Below are positions 1-8,229 of a DNA stretch of 64,000 nt, one piece after another. Position numbers and translations under genes: made by a program. The stretch is from Streptomyces griseoluteus (GTDB taxonomy: Bacteria; Actinomycetota; Actinomycetes; Streptomycetales; Streptomycetaceae): assembly GCF_004784465.1 (NCBI RefSeq), contig NZ_SRRU01000001.1, forward strand, positions 434,001 to 498,000. The letters run 5' to 3'. How positions within the stretch are numbered: the stretch's first letter is position 1; each line of letters opens with the position of its first letter. Below the pieces are notes generated by a model, which saw only the letters and a list, made by a program, of their open reading frames with translations, made no database searches and was not told the DNA's origin.

Positions 1-651
1 CCCGCGCTGGTGCTGAGCAACGGGCACTGCCTGGAGACGGGCTTCCCGCAGCCCGGCCAGGTCATCACCGGCCAGTCCTCCAGCCGCACCTTCGGCCTGC
101 TGAACTCGGCCGGCACCAAGGTCGCCACGCTCCGCGCCAACCAGGTCGTGTACTCGACCATGACCGACACCGACGTCACCCTGTACCGGCTGACCACCAG
201 CTACGCGGCGATCCGGAGCTCGTACGGCATCAACGCGCTGCCGCTGAGCGACACCCACCCGGTGGCCGGCAGCGGCATCAAGGTCGTCTCCGGCTACTGG
301 AAGCGGATCTACTCCTGCAACGCGGACGGGTTCGTGTACCGGCTGAAGGAGGGCGGCTGGACCTGGAAGGACTCGCTGCGCTACACCGCCGCCTGCGACA
401 CCATCGGCGGCACCTCCGGCTCCCCGGTGATCGACACCGCCACCGGCAAGGTCGTCGCCGTCAACAACACGGGCAACGAGGACGGCCAGTCCTGCACCGA
501 GAACAACCCGTGCGAGGTCGACCAGAACGGCAAGGTCACGGTCCGTCAGGGCATCAACTACGCCCAGGAGACCTACCAGATACCGGCCTGCTTCACGACC
601 GGCAACAAGCTCAACCTCGCCGCGGCCGGCTGCACCCTGCCCAAGCCCTGA
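1..651 (+). CDS. Secreted trypsin-like (S1) serine protease, 5' end missing
   Basis: The reading frame is open from the first base, so the signal peptide and N-terminus lie outside the window. The visible part has the three landmarks of a chymotrypsin-fold protease in order: NGHC close to the left edge as the catalytic His, an Asp in TDVTLYRL, and the catalytic Ser in GGTSGSPVID. Two cysteine pairs in the C-terminal half (YSCN with TAACD, and QSCTENNPC) fit an exported disulfide-bonded enzyme. The His motif has Asn-Gly where S1 proteases usually have Ala-Ala or Ala-Gly. It is probably a secreted peptidase like many in Streptomyces. Substrate is unknown. It converges on the next gene with only 12 bases between stops. 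Confidence 0.85.
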   Translation, partial: PALVLSNGHCLETGFPQPGQVITGQSSSRTFGLLNSAGTKVATLRANQVVYSTMTDTDVTLYRLTTSYAAIRSSYGINALPLSDTHPVAGSGIKVVSGYWKRIYSCNADGFVYRLKEGGWTWKDSLRYTAACDTIGGTSGSPVIDTATGKVVAVNNTGNEDGQSCTENNPCEVDQNGKVTVRQGINYAQETYQIPACFTTGNKLNLAAAGCTLPKP

Positions 652-663
652 CCGCCCCGGCCG

Positions 664-2274
664 TCACACCGGGGTACGGCGCACCGACCGGCCCGCCAGC
701 ACGTCGGTGCGCCGCCCGTCCTCGATGACGAACCGTCCGTCCACCAGGACGTGCGGAATCCCGGTCGGCAGCGTCCTCGGCTCCGCGAAGGTGGAGCCGG
801 CGGCCACGGTGGCCGGGTCGAACAGCACCAGGTCGGCGCGGTAGCCCTCGCGCACCAGGCCCCGGTCCGGCAGCCGCAGCCGGGCCGCGGGCCGCGAGGT
901 CAGCCGGGCCACGCACTCCTCCAGCGACAGCACGCCCAACTCGCGGACGTACGTGCCGAGATAGCGCGGGAAGGTGCCGTAGGCGCGCGGATGCGGCTTG
1001 CTGCCCTGCAGGATGCCGTCCGAGCCGCCGGTGTGCGCGCGGTGCCGCATGATGGCGCGGACGTTCTCCTCGTGGCCGACGTGCTGCAGGATCGTGGTGC
1101 CGAGCCGGTCATCGACCAGCAGGTGCCGGACGGTCTCCCACGGCTCCTCGCCGCGCAGCCCGGCCACCTCCTTCACCGTGCGGCCCACGTACTCGGCCAG
1201 CGCCGGGTTGGTCACGCCGGAGATCTCGATCGTCTCCCACTCCGCCGGTACGCCGTGGCAGCCGTCGGAACCGGTGACCTCCAGGTGGTGCCGGACGCGC
1301 TCGGCGGTGGCCGGGTCGGTGAGCCGGGCCAGGATCCGCGCCGGGCCGCCCTCGCTCGCCCAACTGGGCAGCAGGGCCGCGAGGGTGGTGGAGCCGGGGG
1401 TGTAGGGATAGGTGTCCAGGGTGAGGTCGGCGCCCGCGTCCAGGGCCGCGTCGAGCAGGGCGAGCAGCTCGGGGGCGCGGCCCTCGTTGACGCCGAAGTT
1501 CATGGTGGCGTGCGCCAGGTGCAGCGGGCAGCCCGCCTCCCGGGTGAGGGCGACCATCTCGGCGTACGCCTCGAGGGCGCCCGCGCCGTAGGAGCGGTGG
1601 TGCGGGCAGTAGTAGCCGCCGTAGGAGGCCACCACCCGGCACAGCTCGGTCAGCTCGGCGTCGTTCGCGTACATGCCGGGGGTGTAGGTGAGGCCGGAGG
1701 AGAGGCCGACCGCGCCCTGTTCCAGGCCCTCCGCCACCAGGTGCCGCATCCGGTCCAGTTCGGCCGGGGTCGCCGGGCGGTCCTCCCAGCCGACGACCAG
1801 CGCGCGGACCGTGCCCTGCGGGATCAGGTAGGCCGCGTTGACCGCGATGCCCTGATCCAGCCGGTCCAGGTACTCGCCGACCGAGCGCCAGTCGAAGTCG
1901 AGGTCGTCGCCGTAGCCGTTCCAGCCCGTGATGGCCCGGCGGACCTCCTGAAGGGTGCGGTCGTCGACGGGGGCGTACGACAGGCCGTCCTGGCCCAGGA
2001 CTTCGAGAGTGACGCCCTGGGCGGCCTTGGCGCTGTGGTCGGGGTCGCGCAGCAGGGCCAGATCGGAGTGGGCGTGCATGTCGATGAAGCCGGGGGAGAG
2101 GACCAGGCCCTCCGCGTCCAGCTCGCGCCGGGCGCGCGGGCGCTGACAGCCCGCCGCCGCGGCCTCCTTGACGATGGAGGCGATCCGGCCGCGGTCGACC
2201 ACCACATCGGCGCGGTAGGCGGGCGCCCCGCTGCCGTCGACCACGTCGGCGTCCCGGATGACGAGTTCTTCCAT
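664..2274 (-). CDS. N-acyl-D-amino-acid deacylase (D-aminoacylase-type amidohydrolase)
   Basis: This is a 536-residue amidohydrolase-superfamily protein. It should hydrolyse N-acyl-D-amino acids to the free D-amino acid, in the cytoplasm. It has the short N-terminal beta domain with the start typical of this family (VIRDADVVDGSG), the metal-binding HAH motif in GFIDMHAHSD, later histidines in YCPHHRSYG and HLAHAT, and an Asp-rich C-terminal part (GSDGILQG). Length matches D-aminoacylases (about 480-540). The segment where classical D-aminoacylases have a Cys ligand reads VLGQDG, so metal ligation may differ and substrate is not certain. The start has a strong AGGAGGG site, and this site overlaps the stop of the upstream PLP-enzyme gene 12 bases away, so the two are almost certainly cotranscribed and coupled. 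Confidence 0.85.
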   Translation of the reverse strand: MEELVIRDADVVDGSGAPAYRADVVVDRGRIASIVKEAAAAGCQRPRARRELDAEGLVLSPGFIDMHAHSDLALLRDPDHSAKAAQGVTLEVLGQDGLSYAPVDDRTLQEVRRAITGWNGYGDDLDFDWRSVGEYLDRLDQGIAVNAAYLIPQGTVRALVVGWEDRPATPAELDRMRHLVAEGLEQGAVGLSSGLTYTPGMYANDAELTELCRVVASYGGYYCPHHRSYGAGALEAYAEMVALTREAGCPLHLAHATMNFGVNEGRAPELLALLDAALDAGADLTLDTYPYTPGSTTLAALLPSWASEGGPARILARLTDPATAERVRHHLEVTGSDGCHGVPAEWETIEISGVTNPALAEYVGRTVKEVAGLRGEEPWETVRHLLVDDRLGTTILQHVGHEENVRAIMRHRAHTGGSDGILQGSKPHPRAYGTFPRYLGTYVRELGVLSLEECVARLTSRPAARLRLPDRGLVREGYRADLVLFDPATVAAGSTFAEPRTLPTGIPHVLVDGRFVIEDGRRTDVLAGRSVRRTPV

Positions 2275-2286
2275 GGCCCTGCCCTC

Positions 2287-3564
2287 CTAGAAGAACGTAC
2301 GGATGTACTGCACGACCGTGCCGTCCGCCTCGGCCACCGGGATGAGCTGCCATTTGTCGAAGCTGGTGCAGGGGTGGGACAGGCCGAAGCCGATCCAGTC
2401 GCCCACCATGACATCGGCCTCCGGTGTGGTGGCCAGCCACATGTGCTGGTCCGACAGGGCGGTCACCGTGATGCCGGTGGCCGGGTGTTCGGCGCCGTCC
2501 CGGCGTACGACCTGCGCCTCGGGCCTGTCCAGGTCGTAGGCGGCGTCGCGCTTGCCCGCGTTGACGAACGCCTGGCCGGGCTCGGGGCGGGAGACCACCT
2601 GCGCCCACAGCCGGAACGCGGGCTCCAGCGCGCCCTCCTGGGGCACCCGGTTGAAGGGGGTGATGCGGCGGTAGTGGCCGTCGTCGTGGGAGACGTAGGC
2701 GCCCGAGCGGAGCAGCTTCAGCACCGGGCGGGACAGCTCGGGGACCCCGGCGAACACCTCGGCCACCGTGTCGAACCAGGCGCTGCCGCCCGCGCTGACC
2801 ACGATCTCGTCCGCCCTGCCGAAGAGGCCCTCGGCGTCCAGCGCGGCGGCGAGCGCGGTGAGCCGGCGCAGGTAGGCGGCGACCCGCTCGGGATCGGCCT
2901 TCGGCACCTCCCCCTCGTACCCCGCCACGCCGACCAGGCGCAGGGTGCCGGTGGCGGCCACGGCGGCGGCGACCGCCGCGCACTCCGCCTCGGTACGGGC
3001 ACCGGTGCGGGCGCCCTCGCCGGCCGCCAGCTCCACCACCACGTCCAGCGGGCGGGCGGCGCCGGTGAGGGCCGCGTCCATCAGCTCGACCCCGCGCACG
3101 GAGTCCACGTAGGTCACGAGGCGGAAGTCCGGGTCGGCGGCCAGCTCGGCGGCGATGCGGCGCAGCGCGGCTGCGTCCACCAGCTCGTTGGCGAGGAAGA
3201 TCCGCTGGACGCCGAACTCCCGTGCCACCCACATCTGATGAGGTGCCGCGACCGTGATGCCCCAGGCGCCGTGCTCGATCTGCCGGGCGAAGAGCTGCGG
3301 CGCCATCGAGGTCTTGCCGTGCGGGGCGAAGGCGAGGCCGTGCCGGGCCGCGTACGTCTCCATGAGCGCGAGGTTGTGCGCCAGGCGCTCGGCGGACAGG
3401 GCGAGGACGGGAGTGGCGAAGCCGCCGGTGAACAGGTTGCGGCGCTCGGCGGCCAGCTCGCCCACCGTCAGCCCGGCGGCGTCCGGCGGAAGGCCCTTGA
3501 AACGGTGGTCGACCCGCTCCCCGGCGAGCTGTGCCAGGGCGTCGGAACCGGTCTCATGGGCCAT
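2287..3564 (-). CDS. PLP-dependent D-amino-acid dehydratase/deaminase (DSD1 / alanine racemase N-terminal fold)
   Basis: This 425-residue protein belongs to the fold-type III PLP family of eukaryotic-type D-serine dehydratase, D-threonine aldolase and related amino acid deaminases. The PLP-binding lysine is visible in FAPHGKTSMAP (K84), followed by a TIM-barrel pattern and a C-terminal beta domain with the metal-site-like segment LSDQHMWL and the conserved HPCTSFDKW. The expected reaction is PLP-dependent removal of ammonia from a D-amino acid, probably D-serine. It is first in a leftward two-gene unit with the deacylase, which would supply its substrate. RidA in the divergent arm fits, because dehydratases of this kind release reactive enamines. 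Substrate is inferred from context and family, not proven. Confidence 0.8.
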   Translation of the reverse strand: MAHETGSDALAQLAGERVDHRFKGLPPDAAGLTVGELAAERRNLFTGGFATPVLALSAERLAHNLALMETYAARHGLAFAPHGKTSMAPQLFARQIEHGAWGITVAAPHQMWVAREFGVQRIFLANELVDAAALRRIAAELAADPDFRLVTYVDSVRGVELMDAALTGAARPLDVVVELAAGEGARTGARTEAECAAVAAAVAATGTLRLVGVAGYEGEVPKADPERVAAYLRRLTALAAALDAEGLFGRADEIVVSAGGSAWFDTVAEVFAGVPELSRPVLKLLRSGAYVSHDDGHYRRITPFNRVPQEGALEPAFRLWAQVVSRPEPGQAFVNAGKRDAAYDLDRPEAQVVRRDGAEHPATGITVTALSDQHMWLATTPEADVMVGDWIGFGLSHPCTSFDKWQLIPVAEADGTVVQYIRTFF

Positions 3565-3585
3565 ACGAGCCTCCTGATCAGCGTC

Positions 3586-3602
3586 GTTGCACTCTCTGCA
3601 AC
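3586..3602. promoter_or_regulatory. Perfect inverted repeat in a divergent promoter region, candidate IclR operator
   Basis: GTTGCA and TGCAAC are separated by five bases, giving a perfect 6-bp dyad about 20 bases upstream of the leftward deaminase gene. The 136-base divergent spacer also serves the rightward kinase-iclR-ridA unit. Its size, symmetry and place fit an operator for the IclR-family regulator encoded 1.2 kb away. The regulator assignment is inferred from position. Confidence 0.5.
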
Positions 3603-3700
3603 ATCCATTGCGTATGTCGCTCCATGCTGTCTAACATCTCGGCCAACACGGGGTCAACGAAGTCGTCACCCCGGACCACCGACGAGGAGCCGAGACCATC

Positions 3701-4768
3701 GTGACCGCCGACGGACCGTCCAGCGCCGCCCCCGACACCGTGGATGTCGTGGACGTCGTCGCCCTGGGCGAGTCCATGGTCACCTTCCTCCCCGACCGCC
3801 CCGGCCGCCTCGCCGACGTGCCCGCCTTCCGACGGGGCATCGGCGGCGCCGAGTCCAACGTGGTCTGCACCCTCGCCGCCGCCGGGCACCCGGCCCGCTG
3901 GGTCAGCCGGGTCGGCGCCGACGGTTTCGGGCAGCACCTGGTGGAGCGGATCGGCTCCTACGGCGTCGACACCGGCGCGGTACGCGTGGACCCGGCCCGG
4001 CCCACCGGCGTCTACTTCCGCACCGCCGCCGACCGGGCCACCGACGCCCACGAAGTCGCCTACTACCGCGCCGGATCGGCCGCCTCCGCGATGTCGGCCG
4101 ACAACACCGACCTCGCCGCGCTGGACGCGGGCCGCGTGCTGCACCTGTCCGGGATCACCGCCGCGCTGTCACCGGGGTGCCGGGAACTGCTGCACACCCT
4201 GACCGCGCCGCGCGAGGGGCGCCCGGTGGTGTCCTTCGACGTCAACCACCGCCCCGGCCTGTGGCGCGAGGCCGAGGACGCCCTGGTGCTGCTGGACCTG
4301 GCCCGGCGGGCCGACATCGTGTTCGTCGGCACCGACGAGGCGGAGGACGCCTGGGGCACGCGGGGCGGGGTCGAGGCGGTCCGGCGACTGCTGCCCGAAC
4401 CGCGGGTGCTGGTCGTCAAGGAGGGCCCGCTCGGCGCGACCGTGTTCGCGCGCACGGACACGGGTGAGTCCGCCGTGCACGTGCCCGCCCTCACCGTCGA
4501 CGTGGTGGCCACCGTCGGCGCGGGCGACGCCTTCGCCGCCGGGTTCCTCTCCGCCACCCTGCGCGGGCTCCCCGTACGCGACCGGCTGCGGCACGGCCAC
4601 CTGATGGCCGCGGCCGCCCTCACCGTCCCCGGCGACCTCGCCGGCCCGCCCGCCCGCGACCACGCCGACCGGCTGGCCGCCCTGGACGACGAGGCGTGGG
4701 GGAGACTGCGACTCGGCCCCGGCTGGACCGGAGCCGACCAGGTCACCGAAGGGACGAGCACCGCATGA
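3701..4768 (+). CDS. PfkB-family carbohydrate kinase (2-keto-3-deoxygluconate kinase-like)
   Basis: This 355-residue ribokinase-family sugar kinase should phosphorylate a sugar or sugar acid with ATP in the cytoplasm. Visible landmarks are the N-terminal substrate-binding region (ALGESMVTFLPD, then GGAESNVVCTLAAAG) and the C-terminal PfkB signature TVGAGDAFAAGF, whose Asp (about residue 276) is the catalytic base. The ALGESM..F start and overall length resemble 2-keto-3-deoxygluconate kinases more than fructokinases, but substrate cannot be fixed. Translation starts at GTG, and its stop overlaps the iclR start in an ATGA. A sugar kinase in a D-amino-acid gene set is unexpected; it may act on an amino-sugar-derived or keto-acid intermediate. 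Confidence 0.85.
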   Translation: MTADGPSSAAPDTVDVVDVVALGESMVTFLPDRPGRLADVPAFRRGIGGAESNVVCTLAAAGHPARWVSRVGADGFGQHLVERIGSYGVDTGAVRVDPARPTGVYFRTAADRATDAHEVAYYRAGSAASAMSADNTDLAALDAGRVLHLSGITAALSPGCRELLHTLTAPREGRPVVSFDVNHRPGLWREAEDALVLLDLARRADIVFVGTDEAEDAWGTRGGVEAVRRLLPEPRVLVVKEGPLGATVFARTDTGESAVHVPALTVDVVATVGAGDAFAAGFLSATLRGLPVRDRLRHGHLMAAAALTVPGDLAGPPARDHADRLAALDDEAWGRLRLGPGWTGADQVTEGTSTA

Positions 4769-5529
4769 GCCAGACCGTCGACCGCGCCCTGAGCATCCTC
4801 CCGCTGCTCGCGGAGGGCCCCGCCGACCTCGGCCAGGTCGCCGAACGGCTCGGGGTGCACAAGTCCACCGCGCTGCGCCTGCTGCGCACCCTGCACGAAC
4901 ACGGCCTGGTCTACCGCCAGTCCGACCAGCGCTACCGGCTCGGCGCCCGCCTCTTCGCCCTCGCCCAGGAGGCGATGGAGAACCTCGACATCCGCGAGAT
5001 CGCCCACCCCCACCTCGTCCGGCTCAACGAGGCGTGCGGGCACACCGTGCACCTCGCCGTGCACGAGGAGAACGAGGTGCTCTACATCGACAAGGTGGAC
5101 AGCCGCTACCCGGTGCGCATGTACTCGCGCGTCGGCAAGCCGGTCGCCATCACGGTCGCCGCCGTCGCCAAGCTGCTGCTGGCCGATCTGCCCGAGGGCG
5201 AGCGCCGGGCGCTGGCGGAGAAGCTCGAATACCCCCTGTACACGGCCCGTTCCACCCCCAACGCGGGTGCTTTCCTGCGCGAGTTGGAGAAGGTGCGCGA
5301 ACAGGGCTGGGCCACCGACCTCGGTGGCCACGAGGAGTCCATCAACTGTGTCGCGGCCCCCATCCGGGGCGCCGACGGCCGGGTGGTCGCCGCGATGTCG
5401 GTCTCCGCGCCGAACGTCGTCGTCACCGCCGACGAACTCCTCACCCTGCTCCCGCGGGTGCGCCGCACGGCGGACGCGATCAGCGGTGAGTACTCCGGAA
5501 GAACCCCAGTGAAGGACCCCACCGCATGA
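4765..5529 (+). CDS. IclR-family transcriptional regulator
   Basis: This 254-residue protein has an N-terminal winged helix-turn-helix (LGQVAERLGVHKSTALRLLRTL) and the IclR C-terminal effector domain with its typical segments YRLGARLFAL, VAKLLLA and VAAPIRG near the end. IclR proteins bind dyads as dimers of dimers and respond to small metabolites. The ATG at 4765 is chosen because it overlaps the kinase stop and leaves a standard-length N-terminus; a longer in-frame GTG at 4696 would lie inside the kinase gene. The stop overlaps the ridA start in ATGA. It probably controls this island, including its own operon, through the dyad at 3586-3602. Confidence 0.93.
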   Translation: MSQTVDRALSILPLLAEGPADLGQVAERLGVHKSTALRLLRTLHEHGLVYRQSDQRYRLGARLFALAQEAMENLDIREIAHPHLVRLNEACGHTVHLAVHEENEVLYIDKVDSRYPVRMYSRVGKPVAITVAAVAKLLLADLPEGERRALAEKLEYPLYTARSTPNAGAFLRELEKVREQGWATDLGGHEESINCVAAPIRGADGRVVAAMSVSAPNVVVTADELLTLLPRVRRTADAISGEYSGRTPVKDPTA

Positions 5530-5936
5530 CCGACAAGACCGCGCTCACCCCGAAGACCCACACGGTGCCGCCCGCGAAGTTCTCCCACGGCGTCAGGAAG
5601 GGCAACATCCTCCAGGTCGCCGGCCAGGTCGGCTTCCTGCCCGCCGAGGAGGGCAAGGCCCCCACCCCCGCCGGTCCCACCCTGCGCGAGCAGACCCTGC
5701 AGACCCTCGCCAACGTCAAGGCGATCCTCGAAGAGGGCGGCGCGAGCTGGGACGACGTGATGATGATCCGCGTCTACCTCACCGACGTGGACCACTTCGC
5801 CGAGATGAACGACATCTACAACACCTACTTCGGCGAGCAGGGCCTCACCCAGCCCCCGGCCGCCCGCACCACGGTCTACGTCGGGCTGCCCGCCGGACTC
5901 CTGATCGAGATCGACGCGCTCGCCGTCCTCGGCTGA
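5526..5936 (+). CDS. RidA-family enamine/imine deaminase
   Basis: This 136-residue cytosolic protein is of the RidA/YjgF/UK114 family. The core has GNILQVAGQVGF, the mid segment QTLANVKAILEEGG, VYLTDVDHFAEMN, and the C-terminal PAARTTVYVGLP, whose Arg114 is the conserved residue that binds the carboxylate of the imine substrate; Glu129 in IEIDA is the usual partner. RidA trimers hydrolyse 2-aminoacrylate and related intermediates to keto acids and ammonia. Its overlap with iclR and its proximity to a PLP dehydratase suggest a dedicated partner for the D-amino-acid pathway rather than the housekeeping RidA. It is followed by a strong hairpin. Confidence 0.93.
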   Translation: MTDKTALTPKTHTVPPAKFSHGVRKGNILQVAGQVGFLPAEEGKAPTPAGPTLREQTLQTLANVKAILEEGGASWDDVMMIRVYLTDVDHFAEMNDIYNTYFGEQGLTQPPAARTTVYVGLPAGLLIEIDALAVLG

Positions 5937-5974
5937 CCGCCGCCCGGCAGACCGCACCACCCGCACCACGCACA

Positions 5975-6005
5975 CGGCACGGCACCCCCTTCGGGTGCCG
6001 TGCCG
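5975..6005 (+). terminator. Hairpin between ridA and the GntP permease gene
   Basis: A perfect 13-bp stem (CGGCACGGCACCC with GGGTGCCGTGCCG) closes a 5-base loop and lies 38 bases after the ridA stop and 61 before the permease start. No T-tract follows. It may terminate or attenuate transcription into the permease gene, or protect the upstream mRNA. Confidence 0.65.
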
Positions 6006-6066
6006 CGCTCCACCCTGCCCGAAAGCCGGATGTTCTTACCTCACTCACGCAGAGGACCGCCCTCTC

Positions 6067-7548
6067 ATGTCCCTTCCGCTCGCCGCACCCGCACCCGCGC
6101 CCGCCGCGCCACCCCACACCGGAGGACTGCTCCTCCTGCTGGACGGCACCCCCGGCCTGCTCACCGTCGCCGGCCTCGGCATCGCCCTGCTGCTCTTCCT
6201 CATCATCAAGGTCCGGCTGCAGCCGTTCGTCGCGCTGCTCACGGTGTCCATAACCGTCGGCCTGCTCGCCGGTCTCTCGGTCACCGAACTCTTCGGCACC
6301 GTCCAGCGCTCCGACGCCGTCTCCACCATCGAGTCCGGCATGGGCGGCATCCTCGGCCATGTCGCCATCATCATCGGCCTCGGCACCATGCTCGGCGCGA
6401 TCCTGGAGGTCAGCGGCGGCGCCGAGGTCCTCGCCGGACGCCTGCTGCGGCTGTTCGGCGAGAAGCGGGCACCGCTGGCGATGGGTCTGACCGGCCTCAT
6501 CTTCGGCATCCCGGTCTTCTTCGACGTCGGCATCTTCGTCCTCGCGCCACTGGTCTACGCGGCCGCGAAGCGGGGCGGCAAGTCGATCCTGCTGTACTGC
6601 CTGCCGCTGCTCGCGGGCCTGTCCATGACGCACGCCTTCCTTCCCCCGCACCCCGGCCCGGTGGCCGCGGCCGGACTGCTGCACGTCCAGCTCGGCTGGG
6701 TCGTCCTCATGGGCGTGGTCTGCGGCATCCCGGCGGTGCTGGCCGCGTGGGCGTTCTCCGCGTGGGTCGGCCGGCGCATCTTCGTCCCCGTCCCGCAGGA
6801 CATGGTCGAGGCGGCGGAGGAGGCCCGGCAGGCGGTCCTCGCCGAACAGCGCGCCTCGGGCGTGGAGCCGGCCGAGAAGCCGGTCCCGCTGGGCACGGTC
6901 CTCGCCATCATCGGTACGCCGCTGATCCTGATCCTCGCCGCCACCTTCTCCTCGGTCGCGCTGGACCCGTCGACCGTGCGCTCGGTCATCGAGTTCTTCG
7001 GGCACCCCTTCGTCGCCCTCACCATCGCCCTGGTGCTCGCCTACTACCTGCTCGGCATCCGGCGCGGCTGGTCCCGCAAGTCGCTGGAGAACGTCTCCAC
7101 CGCCTCCCTGAAGCCGGTCGGCAACATCCTGCTGGTGGTCGGCGCGGGCGGGGTCTTCGGCGCCGTCCTCAAGGCCAGCGGGGTCGCCCAGGCGCTCTCG
7201 GACACCTTCCACGGCGTCGGCCTTCCGGTGATCGTGCTGGCGTACCTGATCTCGCTGGTGCTGCGGGTCGCCCAGGGCTCGGCCACGGTCGCCATCGTGA
7301 CGACGGCGGGCATCGTCGCCCCGCTGCTGACCGAGGGGCACCACTCCCAGGCGTTCACCGCCCTGGTCATCATGGCGATCTCCGCCGGTTCCATCTTCGC
7401 CTCGCACGTCAACGACGGCGGGTTCTGGATGGTCGCCAAGTACTTCGGCATCACCGAACGCGACACGCTGAAGACGTGGACGGTCCTCGAATCGGTGCTC
7501 TCCGTCGCCGGGTTCGCGGTCGCGGCGGTGGTGAGCCTGTTCGTCTGA
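6067..7548 (+). CDS. GntP-family permease (gluconate / D-serine DsdX-type)
   Basis: This 493-residue polytopic membrane protein has about 12-14 hydrophobic segments. GntP-family landmarks include the glycine-rich segment at MGGILGHVAIIIGLGTMLG, a helix with GIPVFFDVGIFVLAPL, the conserved HAFLPPHPGPVAAA, and the C-terminal segment with SGSIFASHVNDGGFW-like sequence (here AGSIFASHVNDGGFW). The family imports gluconate and related acids by proton symport, and also D-serine (E. coli DsdX). With a D-amino-acid deacylase and dehydratase nearby, D-serine or another D-amino acid is the most likely cargo, but gluconate cannot be excluded given the adjacent sugar kinase. ATG 6067 is chosen over a GTG at 5995 because the latter falls inside the preceding hairpin. 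Confidence 0.92.
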   Translation: MSLPLAAPAPAPAAPPHTGGLLLLLDGTPGLLTVAGLGIALLLFLIIKVRLQPFVALLTVSITVGLLAGLSVTELFGTVQRSDAVSTIESGMGGILGHVAIIIGLGTMLGAILEVSGGAEVLAGRLLRLFGEKRAPLAMGLTGLIFGIPVFFDVGIFVLAPLVYAAAKRGGKSILLYCLPLLAGLSMTHAFLPPHPGPVAAAGLLHVQLGWVVLMGVVCGIPAVLAAWAFSAWVGRRIFVPVPQDMVEAAEEARQAVLAEQRASGVEPAEKPVPLGTVLAIIGTPLILILAATFSSVALDPSTVRSVIEFFGHPFVALTIALVLAYYLLGIRRGWSRKSLENVSTASLKPVGNILLVVGAGGVFGAVLKASGVAQALSDTFHGVGLPVIVLAYLISLVLRVAQGSATVAIVTTAGIVAPLLTEGHHSQAFTALVIMAISAGSIFASHVNDGGFWMVAKYFGITERDTLKTWTVLESVLSVAGFAVAAVVSLFV

Positions 7549-7649
7549 CCGTTCCTCATGCGGACTGGACGGGGGACGTACCGGGGGGATACCGGCGGGA
7601 ATGGAGCGCCGGGTGGTTCCGGCACAGGGAAGTCGTCCATACTGCCGCC

Positions 7650-8168
7650 GTGGAGCAGCGCATAGGATCGAGCAGCCAGCCCCTGAAGGGCGAGCCCGTC
7701 ACGGGTGCCGGGTTCGACCCGGCCTTCATCCCCGGTCTGACGGGCTCCGCCGCCCAGGGGGAAGCGGAGGACGCCGAGGCGACGGCCGAAGCGGCCGACT
7801 CGGCCGAGGCGGAAGGGAGCTCGGCGCCCGCGGACTCCGTTCCGGAGGCCGAGGCGGCCGACGCCGGGGAGGAGCCCGCCGAGGAGGGCGGACCCGTCTT
7901 CGAGGCCGCCGACCGCCGGGCGCGGATAGTCGCGGACCGGCGGGGCGTGCGCCTCGCCCTGGACGCGGAGGAGTGCGAGTTCACCTGGCCGGAGATCGCC
8001 GCCGTGGAGACGGAGACGGCCCGGTTCGGCAAGCGCTTCACCGTCACGGTGCACACCCCGGACCGCCGCTGGTACCCGATCGAGATCGAGGCCCCCTCCC
8101 GCTCGCAGTTCGCGGAGTGGGACGCCTCGATGGACGCGGTACTGGACGCCTACTTCGAGTCGGAGTGA
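7650..8168 (+). CDS. Conserved hypothetical protein with acidic N-terminal region
   Basis: This 172-residue protein starts at GTG 7650. The first 30 residues (GEPVTGAGFDPAFIPGLTG) are followed by about 55 residues rich in Ala, Glu and Asp that look disordered. The last about 85 residues form a compact alternating pattern (RIVADRRGVRLAL, FTWPEIAAVETE, RFTVTVHTPDRRWYPIEI) suggestive of a small beta-rich PH-like domain. No enzyme motif, signal peptide or membrane segment is present. It stands alone between the permease gene and a strong bidirectional terminator. Function is unknown. Confidence 0.75.
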   Translation: MEQRIGSSSQPLKGEPVTGAGFDPAFIPGLTGSAAQGEAEDAEATAEAADSAEAEGSSAPADSVPEAEAADAGEEPAEEGGPVFEAADRRARIVADRRGVRLALDAEECEFTWPEIAAVETETARFGKRFTVTVHTPDRRWYPIEIEAPSRSQFAEWDASMDAVLDAYFESE

Positions 8169-8221
8169 GGAACGGCGGTGCCCCGGCCTCCCCTTGTGGG
8201 AGGCCGGGGCACCGCCGTTCC
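8169..8221. terminator. Bidirectional terminator, 24-bp perfect stem
   Basis: A 24-bp perfect inverted repeat with a 5-base loop begins immediately after the stop of the acidic hypothetical gene and ends nine bases before the chitinase stop. It serves two convergent genes. Confidence 0.9.
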
Positions 8222-8229
8222 CGGTAGCG

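Noticed and set aside
751..4467. A 1238-codon rightward frame opposite the deacylase and deaminase genes.
   Set aside because: It is the antisense shadow of high-GC coding DNA: composition is Arg/Gly/Ala rich with no domain, and it crosses two well-supported leftward genes.
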